Shown here piece after piece: positions 1 to 8,953 of a stretch of DNA of 45,919 nucleotides. This DNA comes from Bacillota bacterium (lineage in GTDB: Bacteria; Bacillota; Sulfobacillia; Sulfobacillales; Sulfobacillaceae). The position numbers and the translations under genes were made by a program. The notes beneath the pieces were generated by a model. That model saw only the letters and a program-made list of their open reading frames with translations. It had not been told where the DNA came from and ran no database searches. The stretch is from positions 1 to 45,919 of the forward strand of contig JAPNUR010000026.1 in the NCBI GenBank assembly GCA_026627385.1. Reading direction: 5' to 3'. Positions within the stretch are counted from its first letter, which is position 1. The number at the start of each line of letters is the position of its first letter.

Positions 1-1
1 G

Positions 2-76
2 CAGACGGTCGCAGAGGTCCCGGGATGGAACAAAAATCTCAGAGAAGCACAGGATTTACACAAAAAACTAAGGTAG
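2..76 (+). CDS. 3' end of an upstream gene (partial, frame uncertain)
   Basis: The first bases probably hold the C-terminus of the preceding gene of the transport operon. The frame starting at base 2 is open for 24 codons and stops with TAG at 74-76, 11 bases before the permease start. The frame starting at base 3 is also open and stops with TAA at 69-71. Neither tail is long enough to recognise. By analogy with sugar ABC operons the missing gene would be the partner (MalF-type) permease or the binding protein, but this is only inference from position. Confidence 0.25.
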   Translation, partial: QTVAEVPGWNKNLREAQDLHKKLR

Positions 77-87
77 GAGGCAGCGCA

Positions 88-921
88 TTGACAAAACGGC
101 ATCGGAAATTTGTCGGAACTCACGTGTTTTTAACGGCACTCGCGGTGCTGACGCTTTATCCCATATTTTTCATGATTGTTAACGCCATGCGCTCGGGGCT
201 CTCCACCGCCACCGCCCCTTTTGCGTTGCCTTCGCACATTCGTTGGATTAACTTCGTCTACGCCTGGGACGGCATTAAGTCAGCTTTTGTGCTGACGGGA
301 TGGATCGAATTGGTGAGTGTCGCGGCGACGTTGGCCATCGGGGTGTTGGCCGGCTATGCCTTTGCCAAGATGGAATTTTGGGGGAAAAACGCGCTCTTCT
401 TGGCGATCTTTGCGCTGTTGGTCATCCCTGGGTTTTTGACCTTAATTCCGCTGTTCCTGGAAATCCGCAACTTTCACCTCCTAAACACCTCGTGGGGCTT
501 GATCTTGCCGTACATTGCGGGAGGCCAGGCGTTTACCATCTTCGTCTTGCGGAGTTTCATCCAGACCATTCCGGAAGAGATGTTCGAGGCTGCGCGCATT
601 GACGGGGCAGGGCATTGGCGCATGTTCTTGAACTTTGCACTGCCGCTGTCGGTTCCCATGTTGATTGCCTTGGGATTGATGCAGTTTGTGGCCATTTACG
701 GCGACTACGTCTTTCCCAGCCTGGTGCTAAGTAGTTCCGGCATGCACACGGTGTCCTTGGCCGTCGCGAACTTTACGCCGCCGCCCATGGCGCCGGATAT
801 TAATTCCACGAACATTCAGCTGGCGGCTTTCACATTGGCCTCCATTCCCATTGCCATCCTCTTCTTCGCCTTGATGAAGTACTTTGTCAACGGCATGTCG
901 AGCGGGGCGCTTAAGATGTGA
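88..921 (+). CDS. Carbohydrate ABC transporter permease, MalG type
   Basis: Inner half of a sugar ABC importer in the cytoplasmic membrane, 277 aa. I start it at TTG 88 because AGGAGG lies 7 bases upstream (75-80); an in-frame ATG at 25 lies inside the previous gene and has no ribosome site. Six hydrophobic segments are visible, beginning with VFLTALAVLTLYPIFFMIVN. The EAA loop that contacts the ATPase is present (EAARIDGAGHWRMFLNFALP), which is diagnostic of binding-protein-dependent permeases of the MalG/CUT1 group. No ATPase or binding protein is in the window. The next gene follows after about 36 bases, so the importer most likely brings in the uronate or sugar acid handled by the downstream enzymes. 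The substrate itself cannot be read from the sequence. Confidence 0.9.
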   Translation: MTKRHRKFVGTHVFLTALAVLTLYPIFFMIVNAMRSGLSTATAPFALPSHIRWINFVYAWDGIKSAFVLTGWIELVSVAATLAIGVLAGYAFAKMEFWGKNALFLAIFALLVIPGFLTLIPLFLEIRNFHLLNTSWGLILPYIAGGQAFTIFVLRSFIQTIPEEMFEAARIDGAGHWRMFLNFALPLSVPMLIALGLMQFVAIYGDYVFPSLVLSSSGMHTVSLAVANFTPPPMAPDINSTNIQLAAFTLASIPIAILFFALMKYFVNGMSSGALKM

Positions 922-957
922 GGCGGCCGCGGCGAAACTTTAAGGGAGGTGCGCGGG

Positions 958-2133
958 GTGGATCCGTGGCTGAGGTTCAGGCAAGACATTCGCTGTACAG
1001 AAGATCTGACGTATTTCAACGTAGGCACCATGGGTCCGATGCCGATTCCGATTGCCGAGCGGCTCCTCAACCTCTGGGACGAATGGAACACGCAAGGTCC
1101 GGGAGATCCTGCGCGTTATGAAGCCTGGCACGATCGAGTCGAAGAGACGCGACGCACCTTGGCTCGTGTTCTGGCCTTGTCAGACGACCGCTTGTTGACA
1201 CTGAAGCAGAACGTGAGTGCTGCGTTGCTGTTTGTGCTTGCGCAAATCCGGTTGGCGCCCGGATCCCATCTGATTACGAGCGACGAAGAGCATCCGGCGC
1301 TTCTTGCACCCCTGATGGATCTGGCCCGGCGGGGCCATCCGGTGCACGTCATCCGGTTTTCCGCAGAGGACATGCTAGAGCAAATCCGGGTCATCTTACA
1401 GGGCCATTCGGTGGGGCTGATCGCCCTAAGCCATGTGTCGCACATGACGGGTCGGGTTGTGCGGGCGGCGGAGTTAGGGCGCCTCGCACGTGACCATGGG
1501 GTGCCGCTCCTTCTTGATGGCGCACAGGCGCTGGCGCATGTGCCCCTGGCGGAGGCTGTGAGTGCTGCCGACTTTTACATTGTCAACGGGCAAAAGTGGT
1601 CCTTGGCGCCTGCCGGGTGTGCCGCGCTGGTATTAGCTCCCGGTGCCGTTGAGCGGTTGGACCTCCGGTGGCGGGGGCCGGGCCGCGGCTGGCATACTCA
1701 GTATCCCCAGAATTGGGAGGGCGGCTGGGATTGGGTGGATCCGGCGCAATTTGAGTCCGGGACGCAACCGTGGCCGCTCTGGGCGGTCTGGAAGGATGCG
1801 CTCGACTATCTCGAGGTATTCGGCTGGGAACAGCTCTTTGAACATCAGCACCGCATGGCACGCGATCTGGCGGCGGCACTGGCGATAGTGAAAGGGGTGG
1901 AGCTGGCGGCTACTCCGGATCAGGGCACGGCGACGGTGGCTATCCGCCTTTCGGGGTGGGCGCCGGAGGCGTTGCAGCCTGCGCTGCGGTCCCGCGGGGT
2001 GGTGGTGCGGGCACTTGGCGCCCCGGTTCGTGGCATTCGACTCACGGTTGGCGCGTATAACAACGAGGAGGATATTCGCCGTGCGGTGGACGCGGTGCGC
2101 GACCTGGCAGCCAATGGTACGCTGCCATCGTAA
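958..2133 (+). CDS. Class V PLP-dependent aminotransferase / cysteine desulfurase-like enzyme
   Basis: A 391-aa fold-type I PLP enzyme of aminotransferase class V, the group that includes cysteine desulfurases and isopenicillin N epimerase. GTG 958 is chosen because GGGAGG (943-949) lies 8 bases upstream; the GTG at 949 overlaps that site. The PLP lysine sits in IVNGQKWSLAPAG (about residue 213), the cofactor-binding Asp in PLLLDGAQALAH (about 187), and SHVSHMTG is the usual class V strand. No SufS/IscS-type active-site cysteine loop is evident. It lies between the permease and the epimerase in a same-strand operon, so the substrate may be an amino-sugar acid or a related amino compound; that is inference. 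Family confidence is high, substrate unknown. Confidence 0.85.
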   Translation: MDPWLRFRQDIRCTEDLTYFNVGTMGPMPIPIAERLLNLWDEWNTQGPGDPARYEAWHDRVEETRRTLARVLALSDDRLLTLKQNVSAALLFVLAQIRLAPGSHLITSDEEHPALLAPLMDLARRGHPVHVIRFSAEDMLEQIRVILQGHSVGLIALSHVSHMTGRVVRAAELGRLARDHGVPLLLDGAQALAHVPLAEAVSAADFYIVNGQKWSLAPAGCAALVLAPGAVERLDLRWRGPGRGWHTQYPQNWEGGWDWVDPAQFESGTQPWPLWAVWKDALDYLEVFGWEQLFEHQHRMARDLAAALAIVKGVELAATPDQGTATVAIRLSGWAPEALQPALRSRGVVVRALGAPVRGIRLTVGAYNNEEDIRRAVDAVRDLAANGTLPS

Positions 2134-2169
2134 ACACGAGATATCAGTCCATGAGGGTGGAGGCGCGTC

Positions 2170-3012
2170 ATGACTGTGGTGGCGGTTACGGGGTCGAGCG
2201 GCTTACTGGGTCAGGCGGTGGTGGCCGAACTCCATCAGCAAGGCTATGTGGTCTGGGGCTGGGATATGCGTGCGGTGGCGTCGCCTTTTCTGGACCGCTT
2301 TCAGTCGGGCGACATATTGGACAGCACGCGCTTTGCGGCGTGGATTGTGGGAGCGGACGCCTTGGTGCATCTCGCGGCGCTGCCGTCGCCGGAGCTGGGA
2401 TCCGGGGACTGGGTGACGACGGTTAACGTGCTGGGCACCTACCGGGCGCTGGAAGCCGCCATGGCCGCCAACATTCGCACTGTGGTGCTGGCGTCGAGTG
2501 TGTCGGCGCTGGGCATGGCCTGGGGCCGGCGCTTTATGCCGGCGTACTTGCCCATCGACGAAGATCACCCCTTAATGCCAGAGGATGCTTATGGAACGTC
2601 CAAATGGATTAACGAGATTCACGGGGCGATGTTCGCACGCCGCTACGGAGCCTCGATCGCCTGCTTGCGCTTTCCCACCATTGTGACGGCAGAGAGCGTG
2701 GGACCCTTTCGCCAGGCCATCACCCAGGACCCGGAACTAGGGGCGCGGCTCTTATGGGCGTACATTGACCGCCAGGATGCAGCGCTTGCGTGCCGGCTGG
2801 CGCTGGAGCGACCGCGGCCGGGGTGCCATCCCTATTATGTGACCGCGTCGGACCACCTGGCGGGGGATGCTCTCCCGGATCTGTTGCGCGTCTACTATCC
2901 CGCGGTTCCGCGGCGCCCGGACTTGTCTTTGGCAGAGAGTCTCTTTTCGATAAAGGCAGCCGCTGCCGAGTTCGGTTACCAGCCGGCGGTGCGCTGGGGC
3001 GAGAGACCCTAA
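2170..3012 (+). CDS. NAD-dependent epimerase/dehydratase (extended SDR), possibly uronate dehydrogenase-like
   Basis: A 280-aa Rossmann-fold enzyme. The NAD-binding glycine motif TGSSGLLG is at residues 7-14, the substrate Ser region at LASSVSALG (about 108-115) and the catalytic YxxxK at Tyr141/Lys145 (YGTSK). GGTGGAGG (2155-2162) supports ATG 2170. The length is short for sugar-nucleotide epimerases (usually 310-340 aa) and closer to uronate dehydrogenases and small sugar-acid SDRs (about 265-280 aa). With two mannonate dehydratases downstream, oxidation or epimerisation of a uronic acid is a reasonable guess. The exact reaction is not readable. It is 36 bases after the class V enzyme and 18 bases before uxuA, so clearly co-transcribed. 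Confidence 0.85.
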   Translation: MTVVAVTGSSGLLGQAVVAELHQQGYVVWGWDMRAVASPFLDRFQSGDILDSTRFAAWIVGADALVHLAALPSPELGSGDWVTTVNVLGTYRALEAAMAANIRTVVLASSVSALGMAWGRRFMPAYLPIDEDHPLMPEDAYGTSKWINEIHGAMFARRYGASIACLRFPTIVTAESVGPFRQAITQDPELGARLLWAYIDRQDAALACRLALERPRPGCHPYYVTASDHLAGDALPDLLRVYYPAVPRRPDLSLAESLFSIKAAAAEFGYQPAVRWGERP

Positions 3013-3030
3013 TCGTTAATGGAGGGATGA

Positions 3031-3990
3031 ATGATGCGGATTGCCGTCGGGCAGTTTAGTGCCGCCACGGACTTGCGGCTTCAATATTGCCAGCAGCTTG
3101 GGGCCAGCGGGGTGGTGCTGAACACCCCGGAGCTCCCGGGCACCCGATACTGGTCCTATGAGGATTTGCGCGATCTCAAGGCACGCTGCGAACGTTACGG
3201 GCTCCGGCTGGAGGCCATTGAAAATGTGCCGCTGGGGTTTTATGACCACGCCATTTGGGGCGGCCCCGAGCGCGATGCGCAAATTGAAGCCTATCAACTC
3301 ACGATCAAGAACATGGGGCGGGCCGGCATCCCCTTGCTGGGCTACCATTGGATGGCCAATGGCGTGATTCGCACGGGGTGGGAGCCGCGGGGCCGAGGCG
3401 GCGCGGTGGTGTCGGTGTTCCAGGCGGATGCGGTGAAGGCGCCGGGCCCGGAGATGCCCTTGGACGAAGAAGGCCTCTGGGCGAACTACCGTTACTTCAT
3501 GGAGGCGGTGCTGCCGGTGGCGGAAGCTTCCGGCGTGCAGCTCGCGCTTCATCCCGATGATCCGCCCCTTCCGCGGGTTGCCGGCGTGCCCCGCCTGTTT
3601 TATTCCTTTGAGAATTTCCAGAAGGCGGCGCGTGAGTACCCCAGCGAGGCGTGGGGACTCGATTTTTGTCTGGGGACGTGGTCGGAAATGGGGCCGGGCG
3701 TTCTGGATAAGCTCAGGTACTTTGTGCGTCAGAGGCGCGTGCGCTACGTGCACTTTCGCGATGTCCGGGGATACGTGCCAACGTTTGAGGAGTGCTTTTT
3801 AGGCGAAGGCAATTACGACCCGGTGGCGGTGATGCAGTTGTTGTTGGACGAGGGGTTTGACGGATTTGCGATAGACGACCACGTGCCGCTGCTGGTCGGT
3901 GACGAAGGGTGGGGCGAGCGCGGCCGCGCGTATACCACCGGCTATTTGCAAGGCTTGCTTACGGCGCTGAAGGCGGTCCGGGCCCATTGA
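3031..3990 (+). CDS. uxuA: Mannonate dehydratase, UxuA type (TIM barrel)
   Basis: Converts D-mannonate to 2-keto-3-deoxy-D-gluconate in the hexuronate pathway, in the cytoplasm. Family motifs are plain: LALHPDDPPLPRVAG, LDFCLGTWSEMGPG, VRYVHFRDVRGYVPTFEECF and FAIDDHVPLL, followed by the usual end GRAYTTGYLQGLL. These hold the metal-binding His/Asp/Cys residues known for UxuA. At 319 aa it is shorter than the E. coli enzyme (394 aa) but near the short Gram-positive and archaeal forms. Two adjacent ATG codons exist; GGAGGG at 3021-3026 fits ATG 3034 slightly better than 3031, a one-residue difference. It follows the epimerase by 18 bases. A second, unrelated mannonate dehydratase-like enzyme lies two genes downstream. 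Confidence 0.93.
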   Translation: MMRIAVGQFSAATDLRLQYCQQLGASGVVLNTPELPGTRYWSYEDLRDLKARCERYGLRLEAIENVPLGFYDHAIWGGPERDAQIEAYQLTIKNMGRAGIPLLGYHWMANGVIRTGWEPRGRGGAVVSVFQADAVKAPGPEMPLDEEGLWANYRYFMEAVLPVAEASGVQLALHPDDPPLPRVAGVPRLFYSFENFQKAAREYPSEAWGLDFCLGTWSEMGPGVLDKLRYFVRQRRVRYVHFRDVRGYVPTFEECFLGEGNYDPVAVMQLLLDEGFDGFAIDDHVPLLVGDEGWGERGRAYTTGYLQGLLTALKAVRAH

Positions 3991-4280
3991 TCGGGAGCGA
4001 GGCCCACGTTGTCTAACACTTCCGCGGTAAGGCGGGGATCGGACCCCGAAAGGCGTGCCAGAGGCTGGGAGCGTGGTGACGGCCACGGGACTTGGGCACC
4101 GGGTCTGGTTTAGGGGTGATGGGGTGGGTTGAGGCGTGTTGGTCGCCGCGCTTTAGGCGACAGGTGGGGTCGTGCGCATCAGGATCGGCGGGGAAATCAT
4201 GGGCTCGCCGCACACAATGCTCGCTGGGTGATGGCTTGGTTTCGTTGGGTGCGGTGGCTCATGTCAAGGAGGGGAACAGG

Positions 4281-5075
4281 ATGCCGCAGAATGAGCGAAG
4301 GGTTGCATTAGTGACGGGCAGCGGTCGCGGCATCGGGGCGGTGATCGCCGCCTATCTGGGCACCGCAGGGTATGACGTGGCGCTGCATTACTGGCATGGC
4401 GAATCGCGGGCACGCGCCATTGCCGCGACAATCCGCGCCCACGGGGGTGAGGCCTCGTGTTTTTACGCGGACTTGTCGGAACTCGACACGCCGTCGCAAT
4501 TGGTGGCGGAGGTTCTGGACCATTTTGGGCGCCTGGATGCCGTGGTGAACAATGCCGCCACCGTGGTGGGGCGAGCCTTTCAGGATGTGACGGCGGAAGA
4601 CCTGGACCATGCCTACCATCTCAACTACCGCGCGCCTTTTGTCATTTCCCAGGCCGCTGCGGCCTGGATGATTGGGCATGGAGTGCAGGGAGCGATGGTC
4701 CAGATTACGTCGGTGCACCAGGAGCGCGTGACAGACTGGGACAGTGTCTATGGGTCGATGAAGGCCGCGCTGGCGCGCGCCACCGAAAGCATGGCGTATG
4801 AATTGGCCCCTTACGGCATTCGCGTCAATGCCGTGGCGCCTGGCCGCATTCTGACCCCGGAGCAAGCTGGCCTGGCCGATCCTAAGCGGGAAGCGTTGGT
4901 CGCCGAGGGTATCCCTCTCGGGGTGTCCGGACAGGCCGATGACGTGGCGCGGGCCGTGGGCTGGCTCTTGTCGCCAGCGGCCCATTATGTGACCGGGATT
5001 ACGCTCCGGGTCGATGGCGGCTTAAATTTGCCCATGCATCGGGCGCTCATCGGCCAGCAGTTAGAATTCATTTGA
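4281..5075 (+). CDS. SDR-family oxidoreductase, possible mannonate/fructuronate or sugar-acid reductase
   Basis: A classical short-chain dehydrogenase, 264 aa. TGSGRGIG (12-19) binds the nucleotide, NNAA is at 90-93, the catalytic Ser is in QITSVHQ (about 144), and Tyr157/Lys161 form YGSMK. The C-terminal VTGITLRVDGGL is standard for the family. The frame is open upstream to 4092, but AAGGAGGGG (4266-4273) 7 bases before ATG 4281 fixes the start and makes the product a normal length. About 290 bases separate it from uxuA with no convincing gene between. Between two mannonate dehydratases it could be the SDR that makes or uses D-mannonate; this comes from context only. Its last bases overlap the upstream-most possible start of the next gene. 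Confidence 0.88.
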   Translation: MPQNERRVALVTGSGRGIGAVIAAYLGTAGYDVALHYWHGESRARAIAATIRAHGGEASCFYADLSELDTPSQLVAEVLDHFGRLDAVVNNAATVVGRAFQDVTAEDLDHAYHLNYRAPFVISQAAAAWMIGHGVQGAMVQITSVHQERVTDWDSVYGSMKAALARATESMAYELAPYGIRVNAVAPGRILTPEQAGLADPKREALVAEGIPLGVSGQADDVARAVGWLLSPAAHYVTGITLRVDGGLNLPMHRALIGQQLEFI

Positions 5076-5101
5076 CAGAGACCGCGGAGGGGGATCAGAG
5101 A

Positions 5102-6337
5102 GTGGGCGACATTGTCATCCGGCGTGTGCGAACCATTTTGACGGCGCCCGAAGGCATTACCTTGGTGGTGGTCAAAGTGGAAACCTCGGAACCGGGTCTT
5201 TACGGGCTCGGGTGTGCGACTTTTACCCAGCGGGCCGCCGCTGTGAAAACCGTGTTGGATCAGGATTTGGGTCCGTGGGCTGAGGGACGGCCCGTCGCCC
5301 GCATTGAAGATTTTTGGCAAAGTGCCATGGTGAGCGGCTATTGGCGGAACGGTCCGGTGCTCAATGCCGCGGTGTCGGGGATTGACATGGCGCTCTGGGA
5401 CATTAAAGGTAAATTAGCCCAGATGCCGTGTTATGACTTGTGGGGCGGCAAGTGCCGGGACGGGGTGGCGTTATACCGCCATGCGGACGGGGACACCGTC
5501 GAAGCAGTCGGCGATCAGGTGGAGGCGTGGCTGGCCCAGGGATACCGATTTATTCGCTGCCAGTGGGGAGGCTATGGCGGACACCCGACGGCTGAGGGGG
5601 CGTTGCCCCGCTTTCGGAATTCTCTGGTGCGGACGCCTGCCAATCCGGCGCCGGGCCGTTATTTCGATCCGCTGGGCTACCGGCAGAGTGTGCCGCGATT
5701 GTTTCATTACTTGCGGGAGCGGTTCGGATCCGAGATCGAGTTCTTGCACGATGTGCATGAGCGGCTGGCGCCGGGAGATGCAGTGAAATTGGCTGCCGCG
5801 CTGGCACCCTATGATCTCTTCTTTCTGGAAGATCCCTTGCCGCCCGAGCAGATCGGGTGGTTTTCGCGCTTGCGACAGCACGCGACGGTGCCGATTGCCA
5901 TGGGCGAACTCTTTACACATCCGTTGGAGTGGACGCCCTTGATTGAGCAGCGGTTGATTGACTTTATCCGGGTGCACCTCAGTCAAATTGGGGGCGTGAG
6001 CCCGGCCTTAAAACTCGCCGCCTATGCCGCGCAGTATGGGGTGCGGACCGCCTGGCACGGCCCCGGCGACGTGTCGCCCGTGGGGCATATGGCGAATTTG
6101 CACCTCGACCTAGCGATGCCGAATTTCGGGATTCAGGAGTGGGCAGGGTGGTCCGACCGGTCGGAGGCGGTATTTCCCGGCGGTCCCGTGGTGCGGGACG
6201 GCTATGCGTACGTTGAAGAGCGTCCGGGGTGGGGCATCGACCTTGATGAGGCGGCGGCGGCCCGGTTTCCGCCGGTGTTTGGTCCGCCCGGATGGACGCT
6301 GGCGCGCTTGCCCGACGGAACGGCTGCGCGTCCGTAA
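5102..6337 (+). CDS. Enolase-superfamily mannonate/gluconate dehydratase (ManD/RspA-like)
   Basis: A 411-aa member of the mandelate racemase/enolase superfamily, ManD subgroup, which dehydrates D-mannonate and/or D-gluconate to 2-keto-3-deoxygluconate. GTG 5102 is chosen over an in-frame TTG at 5072 because GGAGGGGG (5086-5093) lies 8 bases upstream and the protein then begins MGDIVIRRVRTI, as in relatives. Metal ligands fall at Asp217 (FLHDVHERL), Glu243 (FFLEDPLPPEQ) and Glu269 (IAMGELF). The 26/26 spacing matches characterised ManD enzymes as I know them. His219 and His319 (TAWHGPGDVSPVGH) are the expected acid/base residues, and NFGIQEW is present. ManD relatives differ widely in activity; low-activity regulators (RspA type) exist, so function is probable rather than certain. 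Last gene of the operon. Confidence 0.9.
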   Translation: MGDIVIRRVRTILTAPEGITLVVVKVETSEPGLYGLGCATFTQRAAAVKTVLDQDLGPWAEGRPVARIEDFWQSAMVSGYWRNGPVLNAAVSGIDMALWDIKGKLAQMPCYDLWGGKCRDGVALYRHADGDTVEAVGDQVEAWLAQGYRFIRCQWGGYGGHPTAEGALPRFRNSLVRTPANPAPGRYFDPLGYRQSVPRLFHYLRERFGSEIEFLHDVHERLAPGDAVKLAAALAPYDLFFLEDPLPPEQIGWFSRLRQHATVPIAMGELFTHPLEWTPLIEQRLIDFIRVHLSQIGGVSPALKLAAYAAQYGVRTAWHGPGDVSPVGHMANLHLDLAMPNFGIQEWAGWSDRSEAVFPGGPVVRDGYAYVEERPGWGIDLDEAAAARFPPVFGPPGWTLARLPDGTAARP

Positions 6338-6387
6338 GTCTCCCTGGGAACAGTAGCGCTTGGGTCGGGGTACCTGCCCGTGCCCGG

Positions 6388-7245
6388 TTAATCCTGGGGG
6401 GAACCACGCGATTCCGTCAGTGCGGAGACTTCGGCCCCGACCACTAAGGCCAATGCGGCCCAGTACAGGTAAAGGAGCAAAAGAATGAGGCCGCCCAGGC
6501 TGCCGTAGAGCCGATGGTAGGTGGGCACGCGATCCACATAAAAGGAAAAGGCCAGAGAAGCCAGAAACCACATGATCAACGTGGTGGCAACGCCGGGGCT
6601 GCAGATCCGAAACGGACGCGGTTGGTCGGGTAGATAATGGTAGAGGGCGGCGGTGATGAGCCACAGCGCGGTTCCTAAAAAGAGCCACCGGGCGATGGCG
6701 ATCGCGGCCAGCGGCACCGTGATGCCGAGGGCGAGACGCACCAGCGTGGCAATGAAGGCCGGACTAATGGTGACCCCGAGCCACACCAGGGCGATGGCGA
6801 GACCCGCGGTACTCCCGGCGAGGACGGATAAGGCGTAGGTGATCCACCACGGTCGCCGGCGGGGGAGGGGGAATTGGTATGCATGATTGAGCGCTTCAAT
6901 CAACTGGCGAAAGACACTCGACATCCCGGTCACAAAGCCGAGCGCACCGAGCGACAGGAGCGTGGGATGGCGCTCACGGGAGAGCACCTGCCAAGCGTTG
7001 GCGATATACGTGAGAACTGACTCGGGGACCACCTGACGCAATGGGCCCCGCTCCAAGGCCGCCGGCTGCAGCGGCACATGTAAAAATCCCACGAGCGCGA
7101 TAACAAAGAGCATCAGGGGGAACAGCGCAAACAAAAAGCTATAGGCGACGGCGGCGGCGTAGACTAACAGGTCATCTTCTTGCATGCGGGCGAGGAAATA
7201 CCGGCCGTTCCGGAGTCCTTGACGGATCCAACGGGGTAAAAACAT
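6388..7245 (-). CDS. YihY/BrkB-family integral membrane protein
   Basis: A 285-aa polytopic membrane protein of the YihY/virulence factor BrkB family (once misnamed RNase BN), function not established. It shows the hallmark first membrane segment YSFLFALFPLMLFVIALVGF, about six hydrophobic segments in all, and the later motif PTYHRLYGSLGGLILLLLYLY near the C-terminus. Length is usual for the family. ATG at 7245 is preceded on the minus strand by AGGAGA with 7 bases spacing. It converges with the uronate operon (51 bases between stops) and belongs to a separate transcription unit. No terminator with a T-run is visible between the two genes. Confidence 0.9.
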   Translation of the reverse strand: MFLPRWIRQGLRNGRYFLARMQEDDLLVYAAAVAYSFLFALFPLMLFVIALVGFLHVPLQPAALERGPLRQVVPESVLTYIANAWQVLSRERHPTLLSLGALGFVTGMSSVFRQLIEALNHAYQFPLPRRRPWWITYALSVLAGSTAGLAIALVWLGVTISPAFIATLVRLALGITVPLAAIAIARWLFLGTALWLITAALYHYLPDQPRPFRICSPGVATTLIMWFLASLAFSFYVDRVPTYHRLYGSLGGLILLLLYLYWAALALVVGAEVSALTESRGSPQD

Positions 7246-7756
7246 CTACGGGTCTCCTGCTATCGATGCTCGCACGCCCATGCAGGCGGGTTGTCCTGTA
7301 ATGCCAACATCGACCAATGGTTGCGGTTCAGATAAGCATCCATAAGGGTAACGCCTCTTCTTTCCATGAGAGGGGCCCGTCGGATCTCGGCCAGATCCGG
7401 TGTCCGCCTAGTACCGGGCATGTCTTAATCCCCCTATAAACGAATGAGAACCGTCGAACGTCCTGGCTTCGCGCGATCTTTCCGTGCCCTCACCGCGTTC
7501 AGTGTTCAGAGGGACTGACGCACGTGTTCCTCCGGACCTCCCCTCGCGAGAACACAGCCGAACGAAAGACGATGATTTCGCGGATCGCGCGACATGGGCA
7601 TCGCCCTGATGCAGCATACAAACGGACTCTTTGGAAAAAAACGCTGCCCACTACATCATGGTACCATTGGGAAGAAGCGGTAGATAGTGGTGGGTCATGT
7701 CCGTCGCCGTGGCTTTCGCGGGTAGCTGTCGTGAATAAAGCACTATGGGTGTGCCA
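7246..7756. other. Intergenic stretch, no gene recognised
   Basis: About 510 bases between two minus-strand genes. Short open frames exist on both strands but none has a ribosome site together with recognisable protein content. A weak hairpin (GCCTCT...AGAGG around 7352-7374) is the only structure I noticed. It probably contains the promoter of the YihY gene near 7260-7400, but I cannot point to convincing -35/-10 boxes. Confidence 0.5.
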
Positions 7757-8953
7757 TTAGGACTTGGTGGTGGCCGTCTTCCGCGTGGACGCCCATAACA
7801 CGGCGGTGGCGCATAATGCGACGATGGCGGCATAGCTGTAGGCGTCCACCGGGGTAAGCCGGTAAAAGAGGCCCATCAGGACGTTGGCGACAAAGAGTCC
7901 CACGCTGCGGGCAGCGCTTAATGTCCCCATTCCGCGGCCTGCGGTGTGGGCTGGGGTCCACCGCGCGATGACCGTTGGTTCCAACGTTTCAATCGCTCCC
8001 AACGCGACCCCGAGAACAGCAATGGGCAGGTAATAGCTGATGAGTCCCCCGTGCAATGCGTAAGCTGCGGCGAGGCCCAGTGAGCCGATGGCTGCGAGCA
8101 AATACCCGAGCCCGGCCAATTCCTTGATGGTTCCGGCGACTCGTCGTCCCAACCAGAATCCCGCCACGGCTGACACGCCGAGAAAAATGACGTACGACAG
8201 CACGCCCCAGACCGTGCTGTGCACGCTTTGTGTGACTGTCAAAATGGGAAAGCCGATGCTATAGGAGCTAAAGCCGTATAGTGCCGCGGCGACAAGGACC
8301 CCTCGCACGACATGGCGACCTGCCCTGTTTGTCGTCTCCTCCGTTGTCTCGCGTTCTTGCGGAACAAATTGTTGCGGTTTAACTAAAATTAGCATCAAGG
8401 TGGAAATCCCCAGCGGAATCAGGGTCAGAAGAAAGATCCAACGAAAGGCTACATGGTAGGCCAACAACACGAGGAGCCCTAATCCTGCCAGCACCCCTCC
8501 GCCGACGTCTAGGGCATGGAGAAACCCGAAGGCTTGGGGTCGGTCAGGCGGAGAAACACTGCGCGTCAGCAGTACGCGGCGCGACGGCGTGCGAAAATTT
8601 CTCGGTAGCCATCCGAAGATAAAGAGAGCCATAGCCTGCCACGGCACGGCTACGAGTCCAGCAAACGATAAAATGGGGATGAGTAGGTTGCCGGAAATCG
8701 CTACGCGGCGATGGTCCGTCCGATCCCCGCATCGCCCGCCGAGATACGCGACGAGGGCGCCTGGTCCATAACTCAATGCCATGGCTACCCCGTACGCCCA
8801 TACCGGGGCTTTTAAGATTACCACCAGAAAAATGGGGAATCCCGCTAAAACGACTTGATAACCGAAGTCGGCAAAGAAGGCGGACAATGCAATTTTCCAC
8901 ACATTGGCCGTTCTCCAAGCGCGGCGAGAAACCGGTGCTGTTATCCCATGCAT
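7757..8953 (-). CDS. MFS transporter
   Basis: A 398-aa major facilitator superfamily permease with about 12 hydrophobic segments. Loop 2-3 carries the MFS signature region YLGGRCGDRTDHRRV (G-x-x-x-D-R-x-x-x-R-R type). ATG 8953 is chosen because AAGGGGAG lies 7 bases upstream on the minus strand and the next residues MHGITAPVSRRAWR lead directly into the first membrane helix; the frame stays open to 9016 without a better site. Relatives of this kind are drug or metabolite exporters, and the substrate cannot be deduced. It stands alone, 511 bases upstream of the YihY gene in transcription order. Confidence 0.88.
   Translation of the reverse strand: MHGITAPVSRRAWRTANVWKIALSAFFADFGYQVVLAGFPIFLVVILKAPVWAYGVAMALSYGPGALVAYLGGRCGDRTDHRRVAISGNLLIPILSFAGLVAVPWQAMALFIFGWLPRNFRTPSRRVLLTRSVSPPDRPQAFGFLHALDVGGGVLAGLGLLVLLAYHVAFRWIFLLTLIPLGISTLMLILVKPQQFVPQERETTEETTNRAGRHVVRGVLVAAALYGFSSYSIGFPILTVTQSVHSTVWGVLSYVIFLGVSAVAGFWLGRRVAGTIKELAGLGYLLAAIGSLGLAAAYALHGGLISYYLPIAVLGVALGAIETLEPTVIARWTPAHTAGRGMGTLSAARSVGLFVANVLMGLFYRLTPVDAYSYAAIVALCATAVLWASTRKTATTKS

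Noticed and set aside
4092-4280. N-terminal extension of the SDR frame
   Set aside because: A perfect ribosome site lies just before ATG 4281, and the nucleotide-binding motif is then at its normal distance from the start.
3991-4280. Possible riboswitch between uxuA and the SDR gene
   Set aside because: Only short imperfect hairpins are visible and none matches a riboswitch core I know.
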